The translations under genes were made by a program, and so were the position numbers. A stretch of 64,000 nucleotides of DNA from Jiulongibacter sp966250325 (GTDB taxonomy: Bacteria; Bacteroidota; Bacteroidia; Cytophagales; Spirosomataceae), in assembly GCA_966250325.1 (NCBI GenBank), contig CBINGY010000020.1, positions 1-64,000 of the forward strand, given 5' to 3'. The notes under the pieces are model-generated. The model saw only the letters and a program-made list of their open reading frames with translations. It ran no database searches and was not told where the DNA came from. Shown here one piece after another: positions 42,732-50,435 of this stretch (position 1 is the stretch's first letter; every line of letters starts with the position of its first letter).

Positions 42732-43007
42732 TTATACTGAAGAGGAAGGAAAAAGGGTGTGTGAATTTAGCTTATAATTTGTGTCAGAACTCCATTTCTT
42801 TTTGAGTGTGATTTGCACCACAACGTTGGCTCCCTTACTGCCATACAATTTTTCTGCGGTTTCTCCCTTCAGCACATTGACAGTCTCTATTTCATCAGGA
42901 TTCAGCCCCTCGATGTCAATTACCTCTTTGCCATTCACTATATATAAAGGCTTTTGTACATCCTTACCCATTACCTGAATGATATTTCTGTCATTCTTGT
43001 ATGGCAA
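42732..43007 (-). pseudogene. TonB-receptor-plug fragment, paralogue of the M56 protein C-terminus
   Basis: About 90 residues with only a TTG start and no leader. K-P-L-Y-I-V-N-G-K-E-V, L-N-P-D-E-I-E-T-V-N-V-L-K-G and L-Y-G-S-K-G-A-N-V-V-V-Q-I-T-L-K-K match, position by position, the last 60 residues of the M56 protein (P-L-Y-V-V-D-G-I-E-V ... L-Y-G-S-K-G-E-N-G-V). The frame is closed by a TGA just upstream, and an internal ATG gives 79 residues. I read it as the broken remainder of a duplicated C-terminus, but a real short plug peptide cannot be excluded. Confidence 0.6.
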
Positions 43008-43131
43008 TTTTGACCTGAATATTCGGGAATCAGATCAGTCACAGTAAAGATGAGCCAGCCCAAAAAATCGAACTAATTCAAAGCATATCAGAAGTTCTTA
43101 GTGAACTTCTAATCACAAAGATGAAAAAGGC

Positions 43132-43590
43132 TCACCCCTTTGAAGAATTCCTTTTCCTCTTTGATTTGCCCAGCATATAAGTAACCGGCAAGCTGAACCA
43201 GGTATTCACTGGTTTTCCATCTTTTATGCCTGGTGTCCACTGGGGCATGCTTTTTATAACGCGAATTACTTCTGCATCACAGCCAAATCCTATCCCTTTC
43301 ATTATTAATGGATTTAACAGGTTACCGTTTCTGTCCACAACGAATTTCGCGATAACTATTCCGGTAACATTGGCTCTTTGAGCTGCTTCAGGGTATTTGA
43401 TAGATTCGGCAATGAATTTATACATGGCCTGATTGCCTCCGGGAAATTGGGGGACTATATCTACTTTGTCATAAATCTCCTGATTCTCAGAATCCTGATT
43501 TGATTCCTGGGCCCACAATGAGAGAGGCATTAGTAGAATTGAACAAAACAGAGTAAGAAGAAGTGGAGTGTTGAGATTTTTAATTTTCAT
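43132..43590 (-). CDS. TonB C-terminal-domain protein
   Basis: 152 residues. Signal peptide or anchor MKIKNLNTPLLLTLFCSILL...A-Q, then TonB C-terminal domain (about 45-145): V-P-Q-F-P-G-G-N-Q-A-M-Y-K-F-I-A-E-S-I-K-Y-P, T-G-I-V-I-A-K-F-V-V-D-R-N-G-N, D-A-E-V-I-R-V-I-K-S-M-P-Q-W-T-P-G, V-N-T-W-F. No proline-rich spacer as in classical TonB. Highly similar to the TonB domain of the M56 protein just upstream, so it is a tandem paralogue. Confidence 0.85.
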   Translation of the reverse strand: MKIKNLNTPLLLTLFCSILLMPLSLWAQESNQDSENQEIYDKVDIVPQFPGGNQAMYKFIAESIKYPEAAQRANVTGIVIAKFVVDRNGNLLNPLIMKGIGFGCDAEVIRVIKSMPQWTPGIKDGKPVNTWFSLPVTYMLGKSKRKRNSSKG

Positions 43591-43674
43591 CTTTTAATGC
43601 AATTGACCATGCGAATTTTGCTCTGGCTTGTATGTTCAAATAAAGATAAACGGTAGTTAAATGAAACCGGAATT

Positions 43675-45381
43675 TTATTGTTTTTTTAGTGTAATCAGAA
43701 TGACGCCGTTTTCGCCTTTACTCCCGTAAAGTTTGAGTGCGGCTTTATCTTTAACTACATGAATTGATTCAATTTCTTCTGGTTTTACGTGTTCCATGCT
43801 TTCCACCTCTATTCCATCCACAACGTAAAGAGGTGTTTTTTCTTTGTCAAAACCGAACATACTTTTGGGGCTAAACTGAATGTTAACTTTATTCTCCTGG
43901 GTATTATCTTTCTTCCCCAGATCAAAAACAAATGGCATAGTAAACCAGGTATTCACGGCCTTGCCATTCTGATAACCCGGCTCCCAGGCAGGCATGATAC
44001 TTAGGATACGAAGCACTTCTTCGTCGGTACCATAGCCAAGGCCTTTAAGAATTTCCTTTTTGCCGATAGTTCCATCCTTTTGAACCACAAATTTGACATA
44101 AATTCTGCCTTCAATGTTTGCCTTGGCGGCAGATTCGGGATATGTAAGGTTATCGCCAATGAATTTGTAAAGGGCTGATGTACCACCCGGAAAAATTGGA
44201 AGCTGTTCAACTACCTGAAAGGTTTCGTCTGGATTTTTAAGAGGAGACTCCTCTGCTGATTTCAAATGAGTTTCATCGTACAAGGCGGGCAGAAGTGCCA
44301 CTTTTAAGTCTTCCGCAGAGCTCACCGAGATGATGACAGTCTGATAGCCCACAAAAGAGAATACGAGATCAGAGCCGGTACCTACATTTTTTAGGGTAAA
44401 GTAGCCATTCACGTCTGTGGAAGTACCCACGGTGGTACCACGAACAATAATATGTGCACCTGGAAGCGGGTTACCTTCATTATCTGTGATTTGGCCTTTG
44501 ATCTCGTTAAACACGCCACTATTCTGCTTTGAATTGAATGGGCCCTTTGTGCCAGATTCTGCTTTACTGGCCGCAGAAAAAATAAGCATAGTAAGAAACA
44601 ACGGCATAGCGAAAACGTACTTCACCAGAGCCGTTCTTTTTGATTTTTGTTGAGCTAGTTTCATAATTCGTGTTTTTAAGATTTTGTGATTGAAAAAGTT
44701 ATTGACAAGAGAATTCGCATTCGTTTTAAAATGGGTGGCCACCAGAATTTCTGCATATCTGCTTTTTCCCGCAAATAAGGCGGCCTCCTCATCGGCAATA
44801 AGTTCATGAATCAGTTTAATTTCGATGCGTAGCCAATGGGCCACCGGATTAAACCAGCAAATAGTACATACGAGCTCAAACCAGAACACATCCATGCTAT
44901 GAAATTGCCGGCTATGTACGTCCTCATGTGATTTGATAGTCGGGTAATCGGGTAATTTTTTATCGATGAAAATCTTACCAAAAACAGAAAATGCCTGACC
45001 ATCCAGATGGCTGATTCGCAGGAGCTGCTGAAGTTTAAAGAGGGCAGTGGCAAATCGCAGAAGGCCATAGCCAAAACCCAGAAAGTAAATGGTAACCGCC
45101 ACCATGTTCCAGCTCCATACCGGCTTTTTTTCTGAAAGTGGGCTTACTCTGAACTCGTCCAGGGAAATTACGGCAATAGCTTCAGATACCTGCTCAGTTA
45201 CAAACCAATCCTGAATAATGCCCATTTTCCAGAAGGGAATAGCAAATGCAAGCACAGATGCACCAAGCAGAAACCCCCGGTTTATCTGGAAAAAAGTCTC
45301 TTTACGCAGCACCACCCAGTAGAAACCAACGGAAAGTGTCAGGTATAAATTGACCTGCAATAAGTAGCTTAACCAGTTCAT
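43675..45381 (-). CDS. M56 (BlaR1-type) metallopeptidase fused to TonB and plug domains
   Basis: 568 residues. N-terminal membrane metallopeptidase M56: several hydrophobic segments, zinc motif S-H-E-D-V-H (H152-E153-x-x-H156) and H-E-L-I-A-D-E-E-A (192-200). Then a CarboxypepD_reg domain (about 298-365, G-Q-I-T-D-N-E-G-N-P-L-P-G-A-H), a TonB C-terminal domain (about 395-480), and a receptor plug-like C-terminus (P-L-Y-V-V-D-G-I-E-V ... L-Y-G-S-K-G-E-N-G-V-I-L-I-T-L-K). BlaR1-type M56 proteins sense envelope state and cut the BlaI repressor, encoded 118 bases upstream on the same strand. The fused domains suggest sensing at the TonB system. Confidence 0.9.
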   Translation of the reverse strand: MNWLSYLLQVNLYLTLSVGFYWVVLRKETFFQINRGFLLGASVLAFAIPFWKMGIIQDWFVTEQVSEAIAVISLDEFRVSPLSEKKPVWSWNMVAVTIYFLGFGYGLLRFATALFKLQQLLRISHLDGQAFSVFGKIFIDKKLPDYPTIKSHEDVHSRQFHSMDVFWFELVCTICWFNPVAHWLRIEIKLIHELIADEEAALFAGKSRYAEILVATHFKTNANSLVNNFFNHKILKTRIMKLAQQKSKRTALVKYVFAMPLFLTMLIFSAASKAESGTKGPFNSKQNSGVFNEIKGQITDNEGNPLPGAHIIVRGTTVGTSTDVNGYFTLKNVGTGSDLVFSFVGYQTVIISVSSAEDLKVALLPALYDETHLKSAEESPLKNPDETFQVVEQLPIFPGGTSALYKFIGDNLTYPESAAKANIEGRIYVKFVVQKDGTIGKKEILKGLGYGTDEEVLRILSIMPAWEPGYQNGKAVNTWFTMPFVFDLGKKDNTQENKVNIQFSPKSMFGFDKEKTPLYVVDGIEVESMEHVKPEEIESIHVVKDKAALKLYGSKGENGVILITLKKQ

Positions 45382-45498
45382 GATGAAAATGTTAAGGTGT
45401 TATAAAGGGAAATACTCTTATTACTTTTGTTTTGGATCGTTAGAAATTGGTCCAGGATTACCTTGTATTATGCTTACGAAAAGGCTATTTCAAGGTTC

Positions 45499-45876
45499 TC
45501 AGGACTCGTTCTCCCTAAGTTTCTCCATTAGTTTCATGATTTCGTCGGCCTCTTTGAGGTCTATTTGTTCCTCTTTGACGAAAAACGACACCATTTGTTT
45601 AAGGCTTCCTCCAAAATAGCTGCTCATCAATTTTCCGGAAGCAAACCGGCGGTATTCGTTTTTGCTGACAATCGGGAAATATTCATACGTTTTTCCATAG
45701 GCCATGTGGTCTATGAAGCCCTTGTGTTCGAGTATACGGATGATCGTGGAGACGGTGTTATAGGCCGGTTTGGGCTCCGGTAATTTTTCAATAACCTGTT
45801 TGACAAATGCCTTTTCCAGATCCCACATCACCTGCATAATCTCTTCCTCTGCTTTTGTTAATTCTCTTAACTCCAT
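45499..45876 (-). CDS. BlaI/MecI-family repressor
   Basis: 125 residues. Winged-helix DNA-binding domain: L-T-K-A-E-E-E-I-M-Q-V-M-W (6-18), P-A-Y-N-T-V-S-T-I-I-R-I-L-E-H-K-G-F-I (37-55), and a C-terminal dimerisation helix with the site M-S-S-Y-F-G-G-S-L-K (about 84-93), near which M56 sensors cut the repressor. It precedes the M56 gene, so the pair should autoregulate through the twin palindromes just upstream. Confidence 0.92.
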   Translation of the reverse strand: MELRELTKAEEEIMQVMWDLEKAFVKQVIEKLPEPKPAYNTVSTIIRILEHKGFIDHMAYGKTYEYFPIVSKNEYRRFASGKLMSSYFGGSLKQMVSFFVKEEQIDLKEADEIMKLMEKLRENES

Positions 45877-45916
45877 AGTAGTTTACACGTTATAGTATTG
45901 ATCAATGAGCGAATCT

Positions 45917-45955
45917 AAAACTAATTATTTAGTTTTCAAACTAATCGATTAGTTT
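45917..45955 (-). promoter_or_regulatory. Twin palindromic operators of the BlaI/M56 operon
   Basis: Two inverted repeats: AAAACTAA-TTAT-TTAGTTTT (45917-45936) and a perfect 18-bp palindrome AAACTAATC-GATTAGTTT (45938-45955). Their centres lie 20 bp apart, two helical turns. The second overlaps a TTAGTTTG sequence (minus strand), a plausible -7 box (TAnnTTTG-like). They lie 41-79 bases upstream of the BlaI start. The core ACTAAT/ATTAGT is the expected type of BlaI operator; that BlaI binds here is inference. Confidence 0.8.
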
Positions 45956-46134
45956 TGTGAAATTTTTCCTGACTCTTCTCATAGACCTGGCTTTTCTGAA
46001 TCATGTAGTTACTGTCAGAAGGATTTGTAACTTTGACAGAAAGAAGTAGTTAGCAGAAATATTTACTATTCATATCCTTTACGTAAAATGTACAGCCAAT
46101 CTTCTTTGATCAGGAAATTCAACCTTTTTTCGTC

Positions 46135-46707
46135 ATGAGCAGGATAGCAATTGCACTACTGATTCTTTTGAGCGGCTGTTCACGCAATTTATGGATTGAC
46201 CGTGAACCCAACATAGATTTTAGTGCCTACAAAACTTTTACCTGGAATACGGTAACCGAGGGCGTGGGTCATGAATATTATTTTCATCAGGAAATTGATG
46301 CCGAATTAAAGCCGGCTATTAACAGCTTGCTTGCAGAGCAGGGGCTCCGGCTTGTGAGCGATACCGAAGCAGCAGATTTGTTTGTCGATTATCACTATTA
46401 TGTAAGAGAGAATTATTTCGAGCAAACCTACTGCCCGGCAGGATATTACGGTGGGTCAGGATTTACCACCCAGATTAATCCAGGCCCCCGCTGCGAAGTA
46501 GAAGAAAAAGTACTCACGTTTGATTCAGGTGATTTTGCGATGGATCTTGTAGATGTAAAAACGGGTCAGCTGGTTTGGAGAGGTCATTCTTTCGAGGTGG
46601 TGGAGAATCCGCGTTTCACCGCAGAAATCCTTTCACGAAAGGTAAAAAAAATGCTTCGGAGGTATCCGGGCAGAGTGGCTATGAACTTAGCCGGAGCTGC
46701 AAAGTAG
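46135..46707 (+). CDS. DUF4136 lipoprotein
   Basis: 190 residues. Lipobox L-S-G-C at about 13-16. The mature part reads I-D-F-S-A-Y-K-T-F-T-W, then E-A-A-D-L-F-V-D-Y-H-Y-Y-V, L-V-D-V-K-T-G-Q-L-V-W-R-G and a final helix, the pattern of DUF4136 proteins, which are outer-membrane lipoproteins of unknown role. Cys-rich segment Y-C-P-A-G-Y-Y-G-G-S-G-F between strands. Followed 56 bases later by the POT gene. Confidence 0.85.
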   Translation: MSRIAIALLILLSGCSRNLWIDREPNIDFSAYKTFTWNTVTEGVGHEYYFHQEIDAELKPAINSLLAEQGLRLVSDTEAADLFVDYHYYVRENYFEQTYCPAGYYGGSGFTTQINPGPRCEVEEKVLTFDSGDFAMDLVDVKTGQLVWRGHSFEVVENPRFTAEILSRKVKKMLRRYPGRVAMNLAGAAK

Positions 46708-46728
46708 GGGAAGAGAATGTTTTTTTGC

Positions 46729-46736
46729 TATTTTTG
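46729..46736 (+). promoter_or_regulatory. -7 box TATTTTTG before the POT transporter
   Basis: Exact TAnnTTTG match, 28 bases before the ATG at 46764. No convincing -33 element was seen. The gene may still also be read from the DUF4136 promoter. Confidence 0.5.
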
Positions 46737-46763
46737 ACCATTAACAAACTCTAAACCTATCCT

Positions 46764-48221
46764 ATGACACAGAACAGCGAACGAACGCTATTTGGCCACC
46801 CTGCAGGCCTTTTTGTGTTGTTCTTCACAGAAATGTGGGAACGTTTCAGTTATTACGGCATGCGTGCCATCCTCTTTCTTTATCTTACCAAAGGAGCCAG
46901 CGAAGGTGCTCTGGGGCTTCCGGAAGATCAGGGGGGTGCCATTATGGGGTTATATATGGCCTCGGTCTATCTTCTTACACTTCCGGGTGGCTGGATAGCA
47001 GACAATGTGCTGGGTCAGAAAAAATCGATCTGGTACGGTGCTCTTACTATAATGCTCGGTCACCTGGTGCTTGCTATACCTGCATCTCCGGCGGTATTTT
47101 TTGGAGGTTTATCACTGGTAGCCATTGGTACCGGTTTATTGAAAGCTAATATTAGTTCCATTGTAGGTGAGTTATATCCCGAAGGCGGTGCCCGCAGAGA
47201 TGCGGCCTTCTCCATCTTTTATCTGGGTATTAATCTGGGGGCATTTCTGGGGATGTTTATTGTGGGTTATCTGGGAGAAAAGGTAGGCTGGCATTACGGC
47301 TTTGGTGCGGCGGCCTTTGCCATGCTTTTTGGCGTTATTAATTTCAAACTGAATGGTAAGTACATCAAAAATATTGGGAACGAGCCGGAGCAGAAAGCCC
47401 CACTTACTTATATATACATTGTGATTGGTCTTCTGGTGGCAACTTGCCTGCTTCTGGTGACAGGCGTGCTTGACAGCATAGGTCTGGCTAATGCGATGAA
47501 ATACGTGATTTCAGGAATCACGATTGGTTATTTCGGTTACATTGGGTTTCTTGACAAGTCACTCACGATTACCGAACGTAAGCGAGTAGGAGTACTGTTT
47601 ATTCTTTTTATAGGTATTTCGATCTTCTGGTCGGGATTTGAACAGGCAAGTACCACGCTTACCATTTTTGCAGATCGCCATACCGATCGCCATTTTCTGG
47701 GCTGGGAGCTACCTGCCTCCTGGATGCAGAATGCCAATTCATTTTTCATATTGCTTTTCTCCGCCCCGGTAGGGACCCTGTGGTTGTTTTTAAACAGAAA
47801 AAATCTCAATCCGGCATTACCGGTTAAGTTTGGTCTGGGCCTCATTCAGATGGGGCTCGGCTTTTTTGTGATGTATCTGGCTGCACAGCGAATTCTGGAC
47901 GGAAGTCTGGCGGGCATGGGATGGCTGGCGGCCACTTACCTGTTCCATACGCTCGGTGAGCTTTTTGCAAGTCCGGTTGGCTTAAGTGCCTACACCAAGC
48001 TTGCCCCGAAAAAATATTACAGTCAGCTTATGGGCTTGTGGTTTGTCGGAGCTTCTCTGGGCAATCTCATCGCCGGTTTGTTTGCCGGTAATTTTAATGA
48101 GGATAATGTGCAGCAGATGCCTGAGTTATTTTATCAGGTCTTTCTCTTTGGGATAGGATTCGGTCTTCTGATGCTTTTGTTCTATAAGCCAATCAAAAAC
48201 TGGATGGGAGGGATTAAATAA
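46764..48221 (+). CDS. POT-family proton-coupled peptide transporter
   Basis: 485 residues with about 12-14 membrane segments. Family signatures: E-R-F-S-Y-Y-G-M-R-A-I-L (26-37, the E-x-x-E/R-F-Y motif region) and the conserved G-T-G-L-L-K-A-N-I-S-S-I-V-G-E-L-Y region plus F-S-I-F-Y-L-G-I-N-L-G-A (PTR2 second signature). Moves di- and tripeptides inwards with protons. Cytoplasmic membrane. A terminator follows. Confidence 0.92.
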   Translation: MTQNSERTLFGHPAGLFVLFFTEMWERFSYYGMRAILFLYLTKGASEGALGLPEDQGGAIMGLYMASVYLLTLPGGWIADNVLGQKKSIWYGALTIMLGHLVLAIPASPAVFFGGLSLVAIGTGLLKANISSIVGELYPEGGARRDAAFSIFYLGINLGAFLGMFIVGYLGEKVGWHYGFGAAAFAMLFGVINFKLNGKYIKNIGNEPEQKAPLTYIYIVIGLLVATCLLLVTGVLDSIGLANAMKYVISGITIGYFGYIGFLDKSLTITERKRVGVLFILFIGISIFWSGFEQASTTLTIFADRHTDRHFLGWELPASWMQNANSFFILLFSAPVGTLWLFLNRKNLNPALPVKFGLGLIQMGLGFFVMYLAAQRILDGSLAGMGWLAATYLFHTLGELFASPVGLSAYTKLAPKKYYSQLMGLWFVGASLGNLIAGLFAGNFNEDNVQQMPELFYQVFLFGIGFGLLMLLFYKPIKNWMGGIK

Positions 48222-48248
48222 GATTTCCCAAAGTCGTTCCCTACATGA

Positions 48249-48274
48249 AAGCCGGGCACAGTACCGGCTTTTTT
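48249..48274 (+). terminator. Terminator after the POT transporter
   Basis: AAGCCGG-GCACAGTA-CCGGCTT (48249-48270), a 7-bp stem with an eight-base loop and a TTTT tail, 27 bases after the stop. Confidence 0.9.
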
Positions 48275-48887
48275 GTTGGGTTCGTGCAAAAAAAAAGGAC
48301 TGGAACAAAATTGTTCCAGCCTTTCCCGCTACTAAATCCACACAACTTTTATCTTAAATATTTTGAATATCTTTTGTTTCCTGACTTCTATTACAATTCA
48401 AAGTTATAAAGGTGTTAAACAAACCGCAAGCTTTTTTAAAATAATTTTAAAACATTCTTATCAGCGGCCTGCAAGTGAACTATATACACTAAACGCTAAT
48501 CCCCTGTTTTAAGTTCTCCGTCTGCTTTGTCGGAAGTGAACAGCCTGACCTCAACCAATCTGACCGGCTGGTATTAGAAACAAGAAATCGATATCTGCAT
48601 TTCCCCACAGAGTAAACCTTCCAGGGGTTTCTGGAAGCTCTTATTCAATCCTTCTGTTATTAATTTACTCTCTATCAATACGTTATATAGGATTAACAAT
48701 AAGCTAAAACTGGCTTAACATTCTCTTAATATTCGACATCTACTTTTGCAGCGAATCAAAAAAGACAGATTTCTAAAACTGAGTGAAATCTAATTAAGAA
48801 ATGACAAAAGCTTATCAAGGCTCACGTGAGATCAGGTTTAATAATTCACGTTACATTTTTCTTAACTCCCAAAACATTTATCTCAAG
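48275..48887. other. Long AT-rich leader upstream of the lipoprotein/TonB pair
   Basis: About 600 bases with no gene. The first part is ordinary AT-rich spacer; an early minus-strand frame here looks fortuitous. A -7 box is proposed at 48741. The 140-base stretch between that box and the ATG would be a long untranslated leader. No known riboswitch was recognised. Confidence 0.5.
48741..48748 (+). promoter_or_regulatory. -7 box TACTTTTG before the lipoprotein
   Basis: TACTTTTG fits TAnnTTTG. A TSS near 48755 would leave about 130 bases of leader before the ATG at 48888. The -33 position carries TTAACA rather than TTTG, so support is moderate. Confidence 0.5.
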
Positions 48888-50348
48888 ATGAAATTGATCA
48901 AAGGACTTATTATGTCTGCTATGGCAGGACTTACCCTTACTATGAGCTCGTGCGACAAAGAAGACACCCCGGAAGTGGTTTACAACGAACCCGTAGTAAC
49001 TACCTCAGCCACTCCAACCAATGTAGAGTTTGGTGCAAAAGGTGCCACTGTTACATTTAATGTAGAAGTAGACTCAGATCTCACCGCTACGTATCAGGCC
49101 ACAGGAACGGGTGTTACGGTGAGCAATGCTACCGGAGCAGTTTCTGGTGGTACAGTAACGGTAACGTTTGATGCGGGTGCCGCTGCAGGTGCTGCTTCCG
49201 TTACTCTTACGGTAACAGATTCAAAAGGTAAAAAAGATGAAGCTACGGCCGTAATTAATATCGGAGCTCTGGCTACAGAAGTTATTTTGACAACGAATGT
49301 TACGGCTAATACCACCTGGACTTCCGACAAAATTTATATTCTGGCCGGAAGAATTACGGTCGTTTCAGGGGTAACGCTTACTATTCAACCAGGTACGATT
49401 ATCAAAGGACAAGCAGGTACAGGAGCTAATGCTACGGCCTTACTTGTAGCTCGCGGAGGTAAAATCATGGCGGAAGGTACAGCGGCTAAACCGATCATTT
49501 TCACCTCAATTGCCGACGAAATCGATCAGGAAGATATTGCTGCGGGTAATTTTGGAAGTCCTAATCTGGCTCCGGATGTGAACGGTTTGTGGGGGGGTGT
49601 GATTGTACTTGGAAAAGCCCCTATTTCTGCATCAAACACTTCAGGCGATGTTTCAGAAGTTCAGATTGAAGGTATTCCAACTTCCGATCCAAACGGTCTT
49701 TACGGTGGAACTGACGCTGCAGACAATTCGGGTGTTCTGAAATATATTTCCATCAGACATGGCGGTGCCAATATTGGTAACGGAAACGAAATCAATGGTC
49801 TTACATTAGGTGGAGTTGGTTCAGGAACGGTGATAGAGCACATTGAGATTGTATCGAATCAGGACGACGGTATCGAATGGTTTGGTGGTGCAGTGAACGT
49901 GTCAAACGTTGTAGTTTGGAATGCCGGTGATGATGGTATTGACACCGATCAGGCCTGGACAGGCACCTTGTCAAACTTCGCGGTAATTACCGTTTCTGGT
50001 CACTGTTTCGAATTGGATGGCCCTGAAGGATCAAAAACTGGAAGCCATATCATCCAGAATGGTTATATCAACTCAGCTGGCTCTGAAGACCTGATCAACG
50101 TGGATGCTAACTCGGGTGTAGCTCTGAAAAACCTGTACTTCACAGGAATCGGTGCTGAACAGAAAATCAATCGGGTAACTGCTGCGGGTGTTTCGTTTGA
50201 GAATATCGTTTTCAACGTGGATGCAGCTTCACTTGCCAGTCATGTAAATGGAACCGTGCCGGCAGGAGTTACTGCAGGTACCTCGGCTCCTGCAGACCTG
50301 AGTGTTCTTTCATGGACATGGGCTGCCAAATCAGGAAATCTTAACTGA
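48888..50348 (+). CDS. Beta-helix surface lipoprotein paired with a TonB receptor
   Basis: I choose the ATG at 48888 (MKLIKGLIMSAMAGLTLTMSSC) because it starts a lipobox leader; 486 residues. After a Thr/Ala-rich Ig-like domain (about 40-130, V-T-F-N-V-E-V, V-S-L-T-V-T-D type) the rest is a right-handed parallel beta-helix-like region: G-R-I-T-V-V-S-G-V-T-L-T-I-Q-P-G-T-I-I-K-G, I-R-H-G-G-A-N-I-G, V-S-N-Q-D-D-G-I-E-W-F-G, and N-A-G-D-D-G-I-D. These resemble Bacteroidota surface lipoproteins of unknown ligand that accompany TonB receptors. The receptor follows after a hairpin. Confidence 0.8.
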   Translation: MKLIKGLIMSAMAGLTLTMSSCDKEDTPEVVYNEPVVTTSATPTNVEFGAKGATVTFNVEVDSDLTATYQATGTGVTVSNATGAVSGGTVTVTFDAGAAAGAASVTLTVTDSKGKKDEATAVINIGALATEVILTTNVTANTTWTSDKIYILAGRITVVSGVTLTIQPGTIIKGQAGTGANATALLVARGGKIMAEGTAAKPIIFTSIADEIDQEDIAAGNFGSPNLAPDVNGLWGGVIVLGKAPISASNTSGDVSEVQIEGIPTSDPNGLYGGTDAADNSGVLKYISIRHGGANIGNGNEINGLTLGGVGSGTVIEHIEIVSNQDDGIEWFGGAVNVSNVVVWNAGDDGIDTDQAWTGTLSNFAVITVSGHCFELDGPEGSKTGSHIIQNGYINSAGSEDLINVDANSGVALKNLYFTGIGAEQKINRVTAAGVSFENIVFNVDAASLASHVNGTVPAGVTAGTSAPADLSVLSWTWAAKSGNLN

Positions 50349-50363
50349 GAAGATAAAAAATAG

Positions 50364-50394
50364 AAATCGGGAGCTGTAAGAAGCTCCCGATTTT
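50364..50394 (+). terminator. Perfect 12-bp hairpin between the lipoprotein and receptor genes
   Basis: AAATCGGGAGCT-GTAAGA-AGCTCCCGATTT (50364-50393): 12 bp with no mismatch, six-base loop, T-rich end. It starts 16 bases after the lipoprotein stop. It could terminate part of the transcripts, setting lipoprotein above receptor, or be an mRNA stabilising structure. Confidence 0.88.
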
Positions 50395-50435
50395 ACTCAT
50401 TCCGCTACTCGAAGAGAAAAGTTTAATTAACCAAT

